64,000 bases of DNA from Sphingobacterium spiritivorum ATCC 33861 (GTDB lineage: Bacteria > Bacteroidota > Bacteroidia > Sphingobacteriales > Sphingobacteriaceae), in assembly GCF_000143765.1 (NCBI RefSeq), contig NZ_GL379772.1:248001-312000 (forward strand), written 5' to 3'. The notes under the pieces are model-generated. The model saw nothing but the letters and a program-made list of their open reading frames with translations, was not told where the DNA came from and ran no database searches. A program made the position numbers and the translations under genes. Below are positions 44,501-53,598 of this stretch, in pieces; position 1 is the stretch's first letter; each line of letters begins with the position of its first letter.

Positions 44501-46756
44501 ATGAACAAATCGATTTCTATTTATCTTGTCAGTAGTATATTATGTATATTCTTACTCTTTGTATCCCATATATGTGGTGCACAATCTGCAATAGATGAAG
44601 CTGAAATCCGTTACAGAAAGGCTGTTCCAGAAAGTACAGAGCAACTTATGCTGGCCGGAAAATATGCCCAGACACTTTTCTTCAATAATCGTCAGGAAGA
44701 AGCTTTCCGTTTATTGGAAAAAAATATACGTGTGGCTGAAAAGAAGAAAGACGGTCAGTATGCGGCATATCTGAATAGTATAGCGGCAATGAACAGCCGG
44801 ATCTTAAACAATAAAACAGCTTCAGATCAATATATTAAAAAAGCGAAACACTATGCCAATGAGACCAGCGATATCATTACAAAAGGATATGTGATATATT
44901 GTGAAGGCTGGTTGCAAGTGCGGGATGAGCAGGAGGCTTTAGCTGTGAAAAGTTTTCAGAATGCATTAACGTTGCTTGACAAAGCACCTGATACAGAACT
45001 GGTCCTTAACCGCAAAACGGCGATATATAAAGAACTGTGTACCATCTACTCGAATTGGAAAGCATATGATCTTCAAAAACAGTATGCTGAAAAAACGCTT
45101 GAGGTGGCCAAGATAAGACAAGATCCCATGAGTATCTTTGATGCTTATATGCTGATGGGATATATGTATGAGCAACAACATAAGGAAAATCGTACAGATC
45201 AGAAAGCATTAAAAGCTGCTGAAGAATACTACCTCTCTGCCATTAACACCTATCAACAGCAAAAAAATAAAATGGCGATCCCTTCAGATCTGTCCTTTGC
45301 AGCTATAAATCTGGCCAATCTGTATATGGAGTTTTACCCGGACTCCTATAAAGAAAAATCCCTGAATTATGCAAAAATGGCCCTGGAAAAAGGGAAGGAA
45401 ACGCAGCAGTACACACATGTCGCAGCAGCCTACGGAATCCTTTCGGAATTCAGCCTTCAGGCCAATAAACGTGACGAGGCTAAAGATTACCTTCTGGCAT
45501 CGTTAGCAGCATTAATGAAGGAGAATTTCATCGATCAGGGTGTGGCTATGAGTTTGTTTCATAAGCTGACTGAACTCTACGAAGAAGAAGGAGATTACAA
45601 ACAGGCTATACACTACTACAAGCAATACATTGCAGCTTTCGAAGCCGTATACAATACTGAAAAAATGGAACAGGGCCGCCGTCTGGAAGCTCAGTTTGAA
45701 AAAGAAAGGCAGAAGCAATTACTTATTCAGATGCAGTTGCAGGCGGACAAAAAGGAACAGCAATTATCCCTTATGCACGCCCTGTCCGGACAGCAAATGC
45801 AACAACTGGAAAACATGAAGCTGAATGAAGAAAACCAAAGGCAGCAACTGGAGGTCGTACAGCTGGAAGCTGAAAAAAGAGGACAGGAACTCCGGCTTTC
45901 ACGTCTTGAAACACAGCAAAGAGCTAATGAACTTTTTTCTTCTAAACAGCAACTGGACTATAAAAACCGGATCAATACGTTTTATTTCCTGTTAGTCTGC
46001 GCATTTTTCATTAGTGCCCTCCTTCTGTTATATGCATACAGACAGCGATCAAAAACACTGAAACAAAACGAAAATATGCATTTGCTGGAATTGGCCAGAG
46101 AAAAACAAAACAGTAAAATATCCAATCTGACAGCCATGCTGGAAGGCCAGGAAGCTGAAAGATCCAGATTAGCAAGAGATCTGCACGACGGACTGGGAGG
46201 GCTGTTGTCCGGAACAAAAATAGGACTCTCCCGTGCAAGTGAAAAAGCTGAAAAACCCGAACTCAAAACAGCGATCAACTCCTCTCTGGATCAGATCGAT
46301 ATTGCAGTACAGGAGCTAAGAAGGGTAGCGCATAACCTTATGCCGGAATTGCTGATAAAATACGGTCTGCAGGAAACAATCACAGAATATACGGAGCGAA
46401 TGTCAGGTGAAAAACTGGAGGTTTCAGCAGTGTTTGTAAATTGTACTACTCAACTTAATCAGGAGCGGCAGATACTGGTGTACAGAATTATTCAGGAGCT
46501 GGTCAATAATGCCATTAAACATGCAGAAGCAAGTCAGATTATCGTGCAGCTATCCGAAAATGACAACAGACTACACATTACTGTTGAAGATGATGGAAAA
46601 GGATTTGATCCGCAAAAACTAAACGGAAAAAAATCTGCAGGTATGCATAATGTAGAAACCCGGCTTTCATTTTTAAAAGGAAAAATAAATATTCACTCTC
46701 AACATAATATAGGTACAACAATAGAACTGGATTTCCCACTGGATTCCAACACTTAA
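44501..46756 (+). CDS. TPR-containing NarL-type sensor histidine kinase
   Basis: A 751-residue membrane kinase with a signal/anchor sequence and a periplasmic TPR-like helical sensor region (about 25-400). A Gln/Glu-rich coiled coil (about 400-485) and one transmembrane helix (about 490-512, FYFLLVCAFFISALLLLYAY) follow. The cytoplasmic HisKA_3 domain has His562 in RLARDLHDGLGG, and the HATPase domain has ELVNNAIKHAEA and EDDGKGFDP. This type dimerises through its HisKA_3 domain and pairs with LuxR-type regulators. Its partner starts 5 nt downstream. The signal sensed is unknown. Confidence 0.93.
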   Translation: MNKSISIYLVSSILCIFLLFVSHICGAQSAIDEAEIRYRKAVPESTEQLMLAGKYAQTLFFNNRQEEAFRLLEKNIRVAEKKKDGQYAAYLNSIAAMNSRILNNKTASDQYIKKAKHYANETSDIITKGYVIYCEGWLQVRDEQEALAVKSFQNALTLLDKAPDTELVLNRKTAIYKELCTIYSNWKAYDLQKQYAEKTLEVAKIRQDPMSIFDAYMLMGYMYEQQHKENRTDQKALKAAEEYYLSAINTYQQQKNKMAIPSDLSFAAINLANLYMEFYPDSYKEKSLNYAKMALEKGKETQQYTHVAAAYGILSEFSLQANKRDEAKDYLLASLAALMKENFIDQGVAMSLFHKLTELYEEEGDYKQAIHYYKQYIAAFEAVYNTEKMEQGRRLEAQFEKERQKQLLIQMQLQADKKEQQLSLMHALSGQQMQQLENMKLNEENQRQQLEVVQLEAEKRGQELRLSRLETQQRANELFSSKQQLDYKNRINTFYFLLVCAFFISALLLLYAYRQRSKTLKQNENMHLLELAREKQNSKISNLTAMLEGQEAERSRLARDLHDGLGGLLSGTKIGLSRASEKAEKPELKTAINSSLDQIDIAVQELRRVAHNLMPELLIKYGLQETITEYTERMSGEKLEVSAVFVNCTTQLNQERQILVYRIIQELVNNAIKHAEASQIIVQLSENDNRLHITVEDDGKGFDPQKLNGKKSAGMHNVETRLSFLKGKINIHSQHNIGTTIELDFPLDSNT

Positions 46757-46761
46757 GACGT

Positions 46762-47391
46762 ATGATAGAAATTATGATCACAGATGACCATCCAATGGTA
46801 TTGGAAGGTTTGAAAAATGTACTGGCTACAGAAGAAGATCTGAATCTTGCAGCCTGCTTCACCGACGGAGCATCTCTGGTAGCCGGACTGAAAGAAAAAC
46901 AACCGGATATTCTGCTGCTGGATATTAATCTTCCCGATATCAACAGTATAGAATTAGTGGCCAGGCTCAAATCGGCACACCCGGACATGAAGATTATTGC
47001 TCTTAGTGTACATAACGAATTTGCAGTTATTAACAGTATGCTGACCGAAGGTGCATCGGGTTATATTCAGAAAAATGCTTCCGGAGCCGAAATCATTACA
47101 GGCATTCAGACGGTATATGCCGGAGGGCGTTTTCTATGTGCGCAATCAAAGCTGATCATGGATAAGAAGACAGCAGAGGGTCTGCGCAATGTCCCTAAAA
47201 TAACACGTCGGGAAAAAGAAATACTACAGGAAGCAGCCAAAGGTCTTACCTCAACAGAAATTGCAGATGTACTCTTTATCAGTTCACATACCGTAGAAAG
47301 TCATCGGAAAAATCTGATTGAAAAATTTAAGGTAAAAAACATAGCTTCAGTTATCGGATTAGCTTTAGAATACGGATTGATCAGAAAATAA
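46762..47391 (+). CDS. NarL/LuxR-family response regulator
   Basis: A 209-residue regulator. The receiver domain (about 1-120) has phospho-acceptor Asp54 in LLLDINLPD, an acidic pocket (Asp8-Asp9) and YIQKNA with the conserved Lys. A C-terminal LuxR-type helix-turn-helix follows (about 145-205: ITRREKEILQEAAKGLTSTE, then SSHTVESHRKNL). It lies 5 nt after the TPR kinase and is its cognate partner. Target genes are not identified. Confidence 0.94.
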   Translation: MIEIMITDDHPMVLEGLKNVLATEEDLNLAACFTDGASLVAGLKEKQPDILLLDINLPDINSIELVARLKSAHPDMKIIALSVHNEFAVINSMLTEGASGYIQKNASGAEIITGIQTVYAGGRFLCAQSKLIMDKKTAEGLRNVPKITRREKEILQEAAKGLTSTEIADVLFISSHTVESHRKNLIEKFKVKNIASVIGLALEYGLIRK

Positions 47392-47447
47392 TATCTCCAT
47401 AATCAAAATCACTGATTTTGGGGATACTATCCTTTTTCATTTAGCTC

Positions 47448-47455
47448 TACTTTTG
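47448..47455 (+). promoter_or_regulatory. Candidate -7 promoter box of the small lipoprotein gene
   Basis: TACTTTTG fits TAnnTTTG and lies 53 nt upstream of the preferred start at 47509. Confidence 0.4.
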
Positions 47456-47508
47456 TAAAGTGCCTGAATGAATGAGGCTATCATATGTATAAACTAATTT
47501 TAAAAAAC

Positions 47509-47982
47509 ATGAAAAACATTATTTCAAAAAGTTTGCTGATGTTACCGGTTCTGCTGATTATGAGCTGTGGTGCAAAAAAAGATCCTGCAGAGTATAACAA
47601 TGAGCTCATGACTGTCATCAATGGAGGGGAAAAAAACATCACAGAAATGAACAGTGCAATGCAGGCGGGAGACTTCGACAAAGCAGGAAAAGTACAACAG
47701 GAATGGAGCACAGCTCTGGATAAAGACATCAAAAAAGTAGAGGAAATTGGAGACTTCAACGGAGATGCCAACCTGCAGACCGCAATTCTTACAGGACTAA
47801 AAGGATACAAAAAAATTGTTGCAGAAGATTATCCTAAACTAATTGATCTGCGCAAAAACAAAAAAGAGGATCCGGCTACAGAACAGCAGTTACTAAATAA
47901 CATCAACAATGCGCTCGAAGTAATGGCGAATGGTGTGAATGAGGCTTCAGGTAAATTTGAACGCGATCACGCTAAAAAATAA
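47509..47982 (+). CDS. Small lipoprotein of unknown function
   Basis: 157 residues from the ATG at 47509. The frame opens at 47485, but the later Met gives a clean lipoprotein signal, MKNIISKSLLMLPVLLIMSC (lipobox LIMSC, Cys20). The mature part is helical and rich in Lys, Glu, Asn and Ala, with no recognised domain; regularly spaced charges suggest a helical bundle. It follows the two-component pair after about 120 nt with its own promoter box and ends at a strong terminator. Confidence 0.75.
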   Translation: MKNIISKSLLMLPVLLIMSCGAKKDPAEYNNELMTVINGGEKNITEMNSAMQAGDFDKAGKVQQEWSTALDKDIKKVEEIGDFNGDANLQTAILTGLKGYKKIVAEDYPKLIDLRKNKKEDPATEQQLLNNINNALEVMANGVNEASGKFERDHAKK

Positions 47983-47988
47983 ACAGAA

Positions 47989-48032
47989 TTAACAGACCAT
48001 GTTAAGTGCGTTGTACATGGTCTGTTAATTTT
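47989..48032 (+). terminator. Intrinsic terminator after the small lipoprotein gene
   Basis: TTAACAGACCATGT (47989-48002) pairs with ACATGGTCTGTTAA (48015-48028) over a 12-nt loop, followed by a short TTTT. Confidence 0.8.
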
Positions 48033-48122
48033 CAGACAATCCCCCCTTCCCTCTCTTCAGCCTCTTACATTCCATACTTTTCTTATTGACCCTGCATTCA
48101 GATTTGTGTATCTTCACTTCAT

Positions 48123-48518
48123 ATGTTATATGTTACTTGTGCACTCATTATCCATCAGGAGAAAATTCTGATCTGTCAACGGTCAGAGAAGATGAAACTA
48201 CCTTTAAAATGGGAATTTCCCGGAGGAAAAATAGAAGCCGGAGAAAGTAAAAAAGACTGTCTCATACGGGAAATAAAAGAAGAGCTTCATCTCGATATTG
48301 AGGTTAATGAGCCGTTGCAAATGGTGGAGCACCATTATATTGATTTTTCCCTCCAATTATTTCCCTTTGTGTGCACAGTAATAGCCGGAGAACTTACACC
48401 TCAGGAACATGCACAGGCTATATGGGTCTCCAGACAACAATTAATGAACTATGACTGGGCAGAAGCGGATATTCCGATAGTGAAAGAATTCTTATCGGGT
48501 AATATCATTAAAGATTAA
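48123..48518 (+). CDS. MutT-type Nudix hydrolase
   Basis: A 131-residue Nudix enzyme of MutT size, likely hydrolysing 8-oxo-dGTP or related nucleotides in the cytoplasm. The Nudix box GX5EX7REUXEEXGU is visible as GKIEAGE...LIREIKEELHL. The preceding KWEFPGGK and the N-terminal ICQRSEKMKLPLKW fit the MutT subgroup. It is 11 nt upstream of an unknown gene and probably co-transcribed with it. Confidence 0.88.
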   Translation: MLYVTCALIIHQEKILICQRSEKMKLPLKWEFPGGKIEAGESKKDCLIREIKEELHLDIEVNEPLQMVEHHYIDFSLQLFPFVCTVIAGELTPQEHAQAIWVSRQQLMNYDWAEADIPIVKEFLSGNIIKD

Positions 48519-48529
48519 ATCCTGAATTT

Positions 48530-49060
48530 ATGGAATTGAGAAAAGAAATAGAGCCCCGTCTGGATATCGCAGAAAAACTTTATCCGGAAGTACTAAAACT
48601 CATACTAGACTACACAGACTATTGCGATGAGCATGGAGATGGAGAACTGGTTGAATACAAAAGGCTTGAACAGCACTTACACCTTCTTACCGGCAAAGAA
48701 ATGTCTTCATTCAATCTCTGGGAATGGTGGGAAGAAAGCAGAGCCGAAGCATTGGCTTTTGATATCAGCCTTCCGGATCCTGAAAAAACAGATCATATAA
48801 CTATGGAAGAGCTTTCCGAAATAGTACGCCGGTTAAAGACCTATGAAGAGTATGAGGACAGTACAAATTCATTCCGGTCTACGTTCCACTTACATCTTAC
48901 CTTTGGCAACGGATACTTCGATAAATTCTTAAAATTAAATTTCAAATCCTATGATCCCAGACTTTTTCAGCGCAACAAGGATAAAAACGGAAACTACTTT
49001 GAATACGGGATCAAGGAAATAACAGATAAGCTATGGAACAAGGGTGATTATAAGCCATAG
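48530..49060 (+). CDS. Conserved-looking hypothetical protein
   Basis: A 176-residue soluble acidic protein, starting 11 nt after the Nudix gene stop. The N-terminal half is helical (LDIAEKLYPEVLKLILDYTD), the middle has WEWWEESRAEALAF, and the C-terminal half includes FHLHLTFGNGYFDKFLKLNF. I do not recognise the family and see no catalytic motif or membrane segment. Coupling with a Nudix enzyme gives only a weak hint of nucleotide metabolism. Confidence 0.6.
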   Translation: MELRKEIEPRLDIAEKLYPEVLKLILDYTDYCDEHGDGELVEYKRLEQHLHLLTGKEMSSFNLWEWWEESRAEALAFDISLPDPEKTDHITMEELSEIVRRLKTYEEYEDSTNSFRSTFHLHLTFGNGYFDKFLKLNFKSYDPRLFQRNKDKNGNYFEYGIKEITDKLWNKGDYKP

Positions 49061-49129
49061 CTGTCTTTAATCCCACCTGTTTTCATCAAATCATGCCCTC
49101 TCCCAGACACTAACAGATTATATTATCTT

Positions 49130-49159
49130 CTGACAATGGAAAATGCAAAAAATTGTCAG
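49130..49159. repeat. 8-bp inverted repeat in an intergenic stretch
   Basis: CTGACAAT (49130-49137) and ATTGTCAG (49152-49159) pair over 14 nt, 70 nt after the unknown gene and about 165 nt before the next start. No T run follows. It is weak and may be chance. Confidence 0.3.
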
Positions 49160-49324
49160 CTAAGCGTAACATATTTCTTCAGCAACAGGTATGTTAACAA
49201 CGTTTCCACCTTTATTTACAGACTATTACTCCCATATTTAAGAAAACTCACATTAATCTTTCATTTTTTGAAATCTGTGTATTGCAGTAAAGCGAGACTT
49301 TTTTTAATTTAGGACATAACTAAC

Positions 49325-49843
49325 ATGGAAAAAGTAATAATTGAAACGGAAAGGTTAATAATCAGGGAACTGGAGGATTCTGATTGCAGAGGTATTTTCA
49401 GATTAGATTCCAATCCGGAAGTTCACAGGTACCTCGGAGGGAAGCCACTGACGACCGAAAAACAGGCATCTGAAGTTATTGCCTTCATACGAAAGCAATA
49501 TCAGGAACATGGAATCGGAAGATGGGCTGTGATTCAAAAAGAATCAAATGAATTTATCGGATGGTCTGGTTTTAAACTGATCAAAGTAATGACGAATAAT
49601 CATATTGACTATCTGGATATCGGTTACCGTTTTGTTCAGGAAGCCTGGGGCCAAGGATATGCCACAGAAAGCGGAAAAGCCTGTTTGCAATATGCCAAAA
49701 CGCACCTGACAAACTATTCTATCCACGCCATATCAGACATTAATAATCTGGATTCAAAAAAAGTGCTGGAAAAACTGGGCTTTGAAGCAAAAGAGATTTT
49801 TGATTATGAAAATCAACTCCATTTCTGGTATCATTTGCGCTAA
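49325..49843 (+). CDS. GNAT-family N-acetyltransferase (RimJ/RimL-like)
   Basis: A 172-residue GNAT enzyme. It opens with the RimJ/RimL-like pattern IIETERLIIRELEDSDCRGIF. The acetyl-CoA-binding motif is visible as YRFVQEAWGQGYATESGKAC, and NNLDSKKVLEKLGFEAKE is the conserved C-terminal part. Possible substrates include ribosomal protein N-termini or small molecules; none can be assigned. It is monocistronic and converges with the threonine aldolase gene. Confidence 0.87.
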   Translation: MEKVIIETERLIIRELEDSDCRGIFRLDSNPEVHRYLGGKPLTTEKQASEVIAFIRKQYQEHGIGRWAVIQKESNEFIGWSGFKLIKVMTNNHIDYLDIGYRFVQEAWGQGYATESGKACLQYAKTHLTNYSIHAISDINNLDSKKVLEKLGFEAKEIFDYENQLHFWYHLR

Positions 49844-49933
49844 CCAAGGAAAAAGAAGTTACAAGTTGTAGTGCTGTCCGAAAACAAGTTCCGGACACAT
49901 CAAGAATATCCGTATTATATCATTCTTCTGGTA

Positions 49934-50977
49934 TTATGATGATATACGCTTCAGGTCTTTGATAAATTCGTCTACATAATATTCTTCTGTAGCCCACGAG
50001 GTAATCAGTCGGACAGCCGACTGTGATTCATCGATCTGCTTCCATACATAAAAATCATACTTCGTACTAAGTTCTTCGATTACATGTAAAGGAAGAATAG
50101 GAAAAATCTGATTGGTGAATGATACCGTAAGCATATCATATTTACATTCTTTCACCGCATGAGCTATTTTCATTGCCATAGCATTAGCATGCTGCGCCAG
50201 CCTAAAGTATAGCCCGTCCCTGAACAGTTCCCTAAATTGAATTCCCAGCAACCTGCCTTTGGAAAGCAGCCCTCCCTTTTGCTTGATCACAAAGTCAAAA
50301 TCCGGATGAAGAGTAGGATCCGGCAACACTATCGCTTCTCCCAGCAATCCGCCGTTTTTAGTGGCGCCGATGTAGAATATGTCTGCAAGACGGGAAATAT
50401 CCGCCAGTGTCAGATCATTTTCAGCTGCAGTAAGTGCATGACCCAGCCGGGCTCCGTCCATATATAGAAGTAAACTATTTTTGCGACAGCATACCGATAG
50501 TTGCTGTAATTCTGTTTTCGTGTAGTGTGTTCCTATTTCTGTTGAATTAGAGATATAAACCAGTCTGGGTTTGACCATATGCGGAGCAAGCGAATGTGCG
50601 GATAGCACCCGCTCTATATCCGCAGGCTCTAGCTTTCCATCCGATTTATCTACAGCAATTACCTTATGTCCTGTAGATTCTATTGCTCCTGTTTCATTAG
50701 CAAAGATATGTCCGGTAGTCGCACTGATGACAGCCTCATGAGTACGTAATAAGGAAGCTATAGAAATAAGGTTTGCCTGTGTACCGCCGGATACAAAATA
50801 AATAGCAGCACCTGGATTATCCAGTTCACGTCTTAAAATTTCTTTAGCTTCGATACAATAATCATCTCCACTGTAGCCGTTCTGCTGAATAAGATTGGTC
50901 CGGACAAGCTGATCAATAATATGGGGATGCGCACCTTCTGAGTAATCATTTTTAAAACTGTACATAGCTGGAATCAC
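49934..50977 (-). CDS. Low-specificity threonine aldolase-family enzyme
   Basis: A 347-residue PLP enzyme (fold type I) that would cleave L-threonine or allo-threonine to glycine and acetaldehyde. Visible features are NDYSEGAHPHIIDQLVRTN, the PLP-stacking FVSGGTQANLI, the Asp motif LLYMDGARLGHAL and the Schiff-base Lys in YIGATKNGGLLGEA. Start choice is between 50977 and the Met at 50965 (MYSFKNDYSE). It fits the short Bacteroidota threonine aldolase or beta-eliminating lyase subgroup. It is monocistronic. Confidence 0.87.
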   Translation of the reverse strand: MIPAMYSFKNDYSEGAHPHIIDQLVRTNLIQQNGYSGDDYCIEAKEILRRELDNPGAAIYFVSGGTQANLISIASLLRTHEAVISATTGHIFANETGAIESTGHKVIAVDKSDGKLEPADIERVLSAHSLAPHMVKPRLVYISNSTEIGTHYTKTELQQLSVCCRKNSLLLYMDGARLGHALTAAENDLTLADISRLADIFYIGATKNGGLLGEAIVLPDPTLHPDFDFVIKQKGGLLSKGRLLGIQFRELFRDGLYFRLAQHANAMAMKIAHAVKECKYDMLTVSFTNQIFPILPLHVIEELSTKYDFYVWKQIDESQSAVRLITSWATEEYYVDEFIKDLKRISS

Positions 50978-51033
50978 ATTTAAAATATCGAAGCAAAATT
51001 ACAGTTTATATGAACAACAAACTCTATTAAAAT

Positions 51034-51081
51034 CAAAACCGACAGCTTCATCCGATTTACGATGCTACTGCCGGTTTTTTT
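51034..51081. terminator. Probable imperfect terminator hairpin
   Basis: AAAACCG near 51035 pairs with CGGTTTT near 51072, with CAG/CTG and CATC/GATG pairs inside, followed by seven T. It reads on the plus strand although both neighbouring genes are on the minus strand, so its assignment is uncertain. Confidence 0.4.
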
Positions 51082-51158
51082 GTTTTTCATAGGAGTATAA
51101 TATCTCCTTAATAAGCAGGTTTTTTGGGAAAACCTGCACCTCCCTAACCTAAGTTAGA

Positions 51159-51377
51159 TTAAGATCTCTTTCCTTTAAAATAAGCGTATATAGACATCGC
51201 ATGTCCATGTCCAAGATCAAAGTCTGCTTTGAGCCATTCTATTATCTGTGCAGCTTTCACATCAGATTTTAGTTTTCCATTTTCTACGAAACCCTTTCCT
51301 GTGGCTAAGGCTTGCAGATCTTCCGGACTTTTCCCCGTTTTGGTCTCAATATTTTCTATATAAGCTTGAAAGGACAT
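51159..51377 (-). CDS. DUF4287 small protein
   Basis: A 72-residue soluble protein. The sequence around MSFQAYIENIETKTGKSPED and the ending LKADFDLGHGHAMSIYAYFK match the DUF4287 family, a short helical domain seen alone or fused to DUF5655. The function is unknown. The LGHGHAM motif is the most conserved-looking part. It is a single gene. Confidence 0.85.
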   Translation of the reverse strand: MSFQAYIENIETKTGKSPEDLQALATGKGFVENGKLKSDVKAAQIIEWLKADFDLGHGHAMSIYAYFKGKRS

Positions 51378-51500
51378 ATGTGTTATTTATCTATATTAGA
51401 TTAATTTCTATTGTTAACAGTAACCAAATATAATGGCATCCCTGTCTGATTTGCTTTTCATATGACAAGAAAACAAATTTTCTTGTCATATACAACTATT

Positions 51501-52457
51501 CTAAATAATCAGTTTGTCCAGTTCCAGCAATAGATAACTAATATTCTGATTAATTGTACGTGTAGCTGATTGCATTTGATTAAGCATCGTCGCTCTGTTG
51601 TGTAAGTCTTCCGCAAGGTATTGACCTCCGTCACTAAAGATAACTGATTTATCTGCAGATTCTGTATCGCCGGCAAACTGATATTTCAACCAACGGTCTT
51701 TCATATTCTGAATCAACGATTTTTCACCCCTGTTGGAAAATTTCTTTTCCGTAAACATATACCAGATAAAAGGAGGAAAATTAGGGGATTCCAGCTTTTC
51801 ATGCCATACATCACGAAGCAGATTTCTTCCATGTATAAATTCCACTTTTCTACCCTTAGGATTGAAGGTTGCCAATCCAAACCCCGCTCCCAACACGCCA
51901 CCGCCAATACCTATAATATCACTCCACATATCATTTTTGACTATTCCGCCTGCAATAGAGGTTGCAGCTCCTGCTACGATGGAATATAATATCAGTTTAT
52001 TGGATTTACCGGCATTTATATTATCTACAAAATTTCCCATCTGCGCCACACGTTCTCCTTCACAGTCATATTCAGCAGCAACAGCATCGAGTTCTGTCAA
52101 TGAAATACTAATCTTATTGTTAATTACATTTTTGAGCTGAAGAATTTTCAACTGAGATGCCATTGTCGAATCACTTTTCAGTTTTATAATGGCTTCCACT
52201 TCATCTAAATTCCCTAAGGCATTTAATATTAAGATACTCTGATCAGAGAATGATTTACGCAGCGAAATATTGGCATTCAGAATAGAATCTGAGTTATAAG
52301 ACGGTACTACATTCTTATAATCATAGATAAAAGGGGACTTACAGTAGCTGTCTCTCAATGTCAGAATATTGCTGTTTATAGTCTTTGAACGACTCGAAGC
52401 ACAAGACGTTAAAAGAAGCAAAACAACACTACAAATCCAAAAATTTCTTTTCTTCAT
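51501..52457 (-). CDS. Lipoprotein with glycine-zipper segment
   Basis: A 318-residue lipoprotein (lipobox ending LLTSC, followed by ASSRSK). The centre (about 160-205) has a hydrophobic Gly/Ala-rich segment, SIVAGAATSIAGG and IGIGGGVLGAGFG, resembling a glycine zipper that inserts in or packs against membranes. The rest is helical. I do not recognise a family. An envelope-associated structural role is a guess. It is a single gene, divergent from the next acetyltransferase. Confidence 0.65.
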   Translation of the reverse strand: MKKRNFWICSVVLLLLTSCASSRSKTINSNILTLRDSYCKSPFIYDYKNVVPSYNSDSILNANISLRKSFSDQSILILNALGNLDEVEAIIKLKSDSTMASQLKILQLKNVINNKISISLTELDAVAAEYDCEGERVAQMGNFVDNINAGKSNKLILYSIVAGAATSIAGGIVKNDMWSDIIGIGGGVLGAGFGLATFNPKGRKVEFIHGRNLLRDVWHEKLESPNFPPFIWYMFTEKKFSNRGEKSLIQNMKDRWLKYQFAGDTESADKSVIFSDGGQYLAEDLHNRATMLNQMQSATRTINQNISYLLLELDKLII

Positions 52458-52604
52458 TTCTTTATGTTAATAACATCAAAATAAGATCCTGCTGCAGATA
52501 ATAATTCCTGATCGAAAAGTAATATATTTTTCTAATAAACCGAATAAAATTATATAAATTCCATAAAAATATAAGACAAACACAACTGAAAAAATTAGCC
52601 AAAA

Positions 52605-53153
52605 ATGGAAATTAGAATAGATGAACATATCAAACTGCAACAAACATCTCCCGAACATGCGGAGGGACTCCTTGAAGCTGTCGATCGGAACCGGGATCAT
52701 CTCTCCAGATTTTTACCATGGGTAGGCAATATGCAGGAAGTGGCAGACTTTGATCAGTATATACAATATTGTATGGATCTGTACGATCAACGACAAGAGA
52801 TAAGTTTCGTTATTCTCTACGGCCAGACGATCGTAGGCAGAATCGGACTACATCATATAAATCAACAGAACAAAAGTGCTGCTATCGGATATTGGCTGAA
52901 CAGAGATATGGAAGGAGAAGGGATAATCAGCAGATCCTGCAGGCAGATTATTGATCTTGCATTTAACGAACTTGGATTAAACCGCATAGAAATAAAAGCA
53001 GCCGTAGAAAATACCAAAAGTCAGGCTATACCTCAGAGACTTGGTTTTCAAAGGGAAGGCATTTTACGGCAATCCGAACTTGTAAATGGTATATTCCTGG
53101 ATCTGGTGGTGTTTTCTATGCTAAAAGAAGAATGGAACTATTCCGTTGAATAA
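52605..53153 (+). CDS. RimJ/RimL-type GNAT acetyltransferase
   Basis: A 182-residue GNAT enzyme resembling ribosomal-protein serine acetyltransferase (RimL). It opens MEIRIDEHIKLQQTSPEHAE and has DRNRDHLSRFLPWV, IGYWLNRDMEGEGIISRSC at the acetyl-CoA site, and LGLNRIEIKAAVENTKSQAI, all typical of that subgroup. It is monocistronic and followed immediately by a perfect hairpin at 53160-53181. Confidence 0.88.
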   Translation: MEIRIDEHIKLQQTSPEHAEGLLEAVDRNRDHLSRFLPWVGNMQEVADFDQYIQYCMDLYDQRQEISFVILYGQTIVGRIGLHHINQQNKSAAIGYWLNRDMEGEGIISRSCRQIIDLAFNELGLNRIEIKAAVENTKSQAIPQRLGFQREGILRQSELVNGIFLDLVVFSMLKEEWNYSVE

Positions 53154-53159
53154 GAATGG

Positions 53160-53181
53160 GTGGTAAACTTACGTTTACCAC
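53160..53181. repeat. 9-bp perfect hairpin after the RimL-like gene
   Basis: GTGGTAAAC (53160-53168) pairs with GTTTACCAC (53173-53181) around the loop TTAC, 6 nt after the stop. No T run follows, so termination is possible but not certain. Confidence 0.65.
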
Positions 53182-53564
53182 TCCACTACACTAACTATAA
53201 ACTATATTAAATAAAGGTTTCATTATAAGTTAAAGCCATAAAAAGGCGATGCAGCACATAGTTTAATTTCTTCTGTTTTTCCTTATTTACGATAATCAAT
53301 ATCATCCGGATTTCAACCCATCTATTTTCTCTGAATCAACGCTGATTCCATATAGAAAAATACATCTTGTCCTGTTTGTATCTCATTGTTCTACTCTGTC
53401 ATCATTCTTCTATCTACACAAACCCTATTAAAAAGCATCTAACTTCTTCTAAACACTCCATTACATAAAAACCAAATATATGATAACAAACTAAATTTAT
53501 TAAAATATGTTTGTTTTAAAACTTTTTAAATTAAAATATCAATAAAAATAGAATTAAAAAATAC

Positions 53565-53594
53565 TATATTTGATAAGATTTGAATTTTATCAAA
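53565..53594 (+). promoter_or_regulatory. crtI promoter box with overlapping operator-like palindrome
   Basis: TATATTTG (53565-53572) fits TAnnTTTG. Overlapping it, TTTGATAA (53569-53576) and TTATCAAA (53587-53594) are perfect inverted repeats with a 10-nt spacer, ending 4 nt before the crtI start. A dimeric repressor here would block the promoter; the MarR-like regulator at the far end of the operon is a candidate. Confidence 0.5.
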
Positions 53595-53598
53595 CTAT

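Larger units (their letters stand above)
53154..53598. other. Intergenic region upstream of the carotenoid operon
   Basis: About 445 very A/T-rich bases with no supportable gene. It contains the hairpin at 53160-53181, two TAnnTTTG boxes (53506-53513 and 53565-53572) and the palindrome before crtI. Confidence 0.55.

Noticed and set aside
49875..49897. TGTCCG/CGGACA inverted repeat as a terminator between the convergent GNAT and aldolase genes
   Set aside because: The stem is only 6 bp with an 11-nt loop and no T run.
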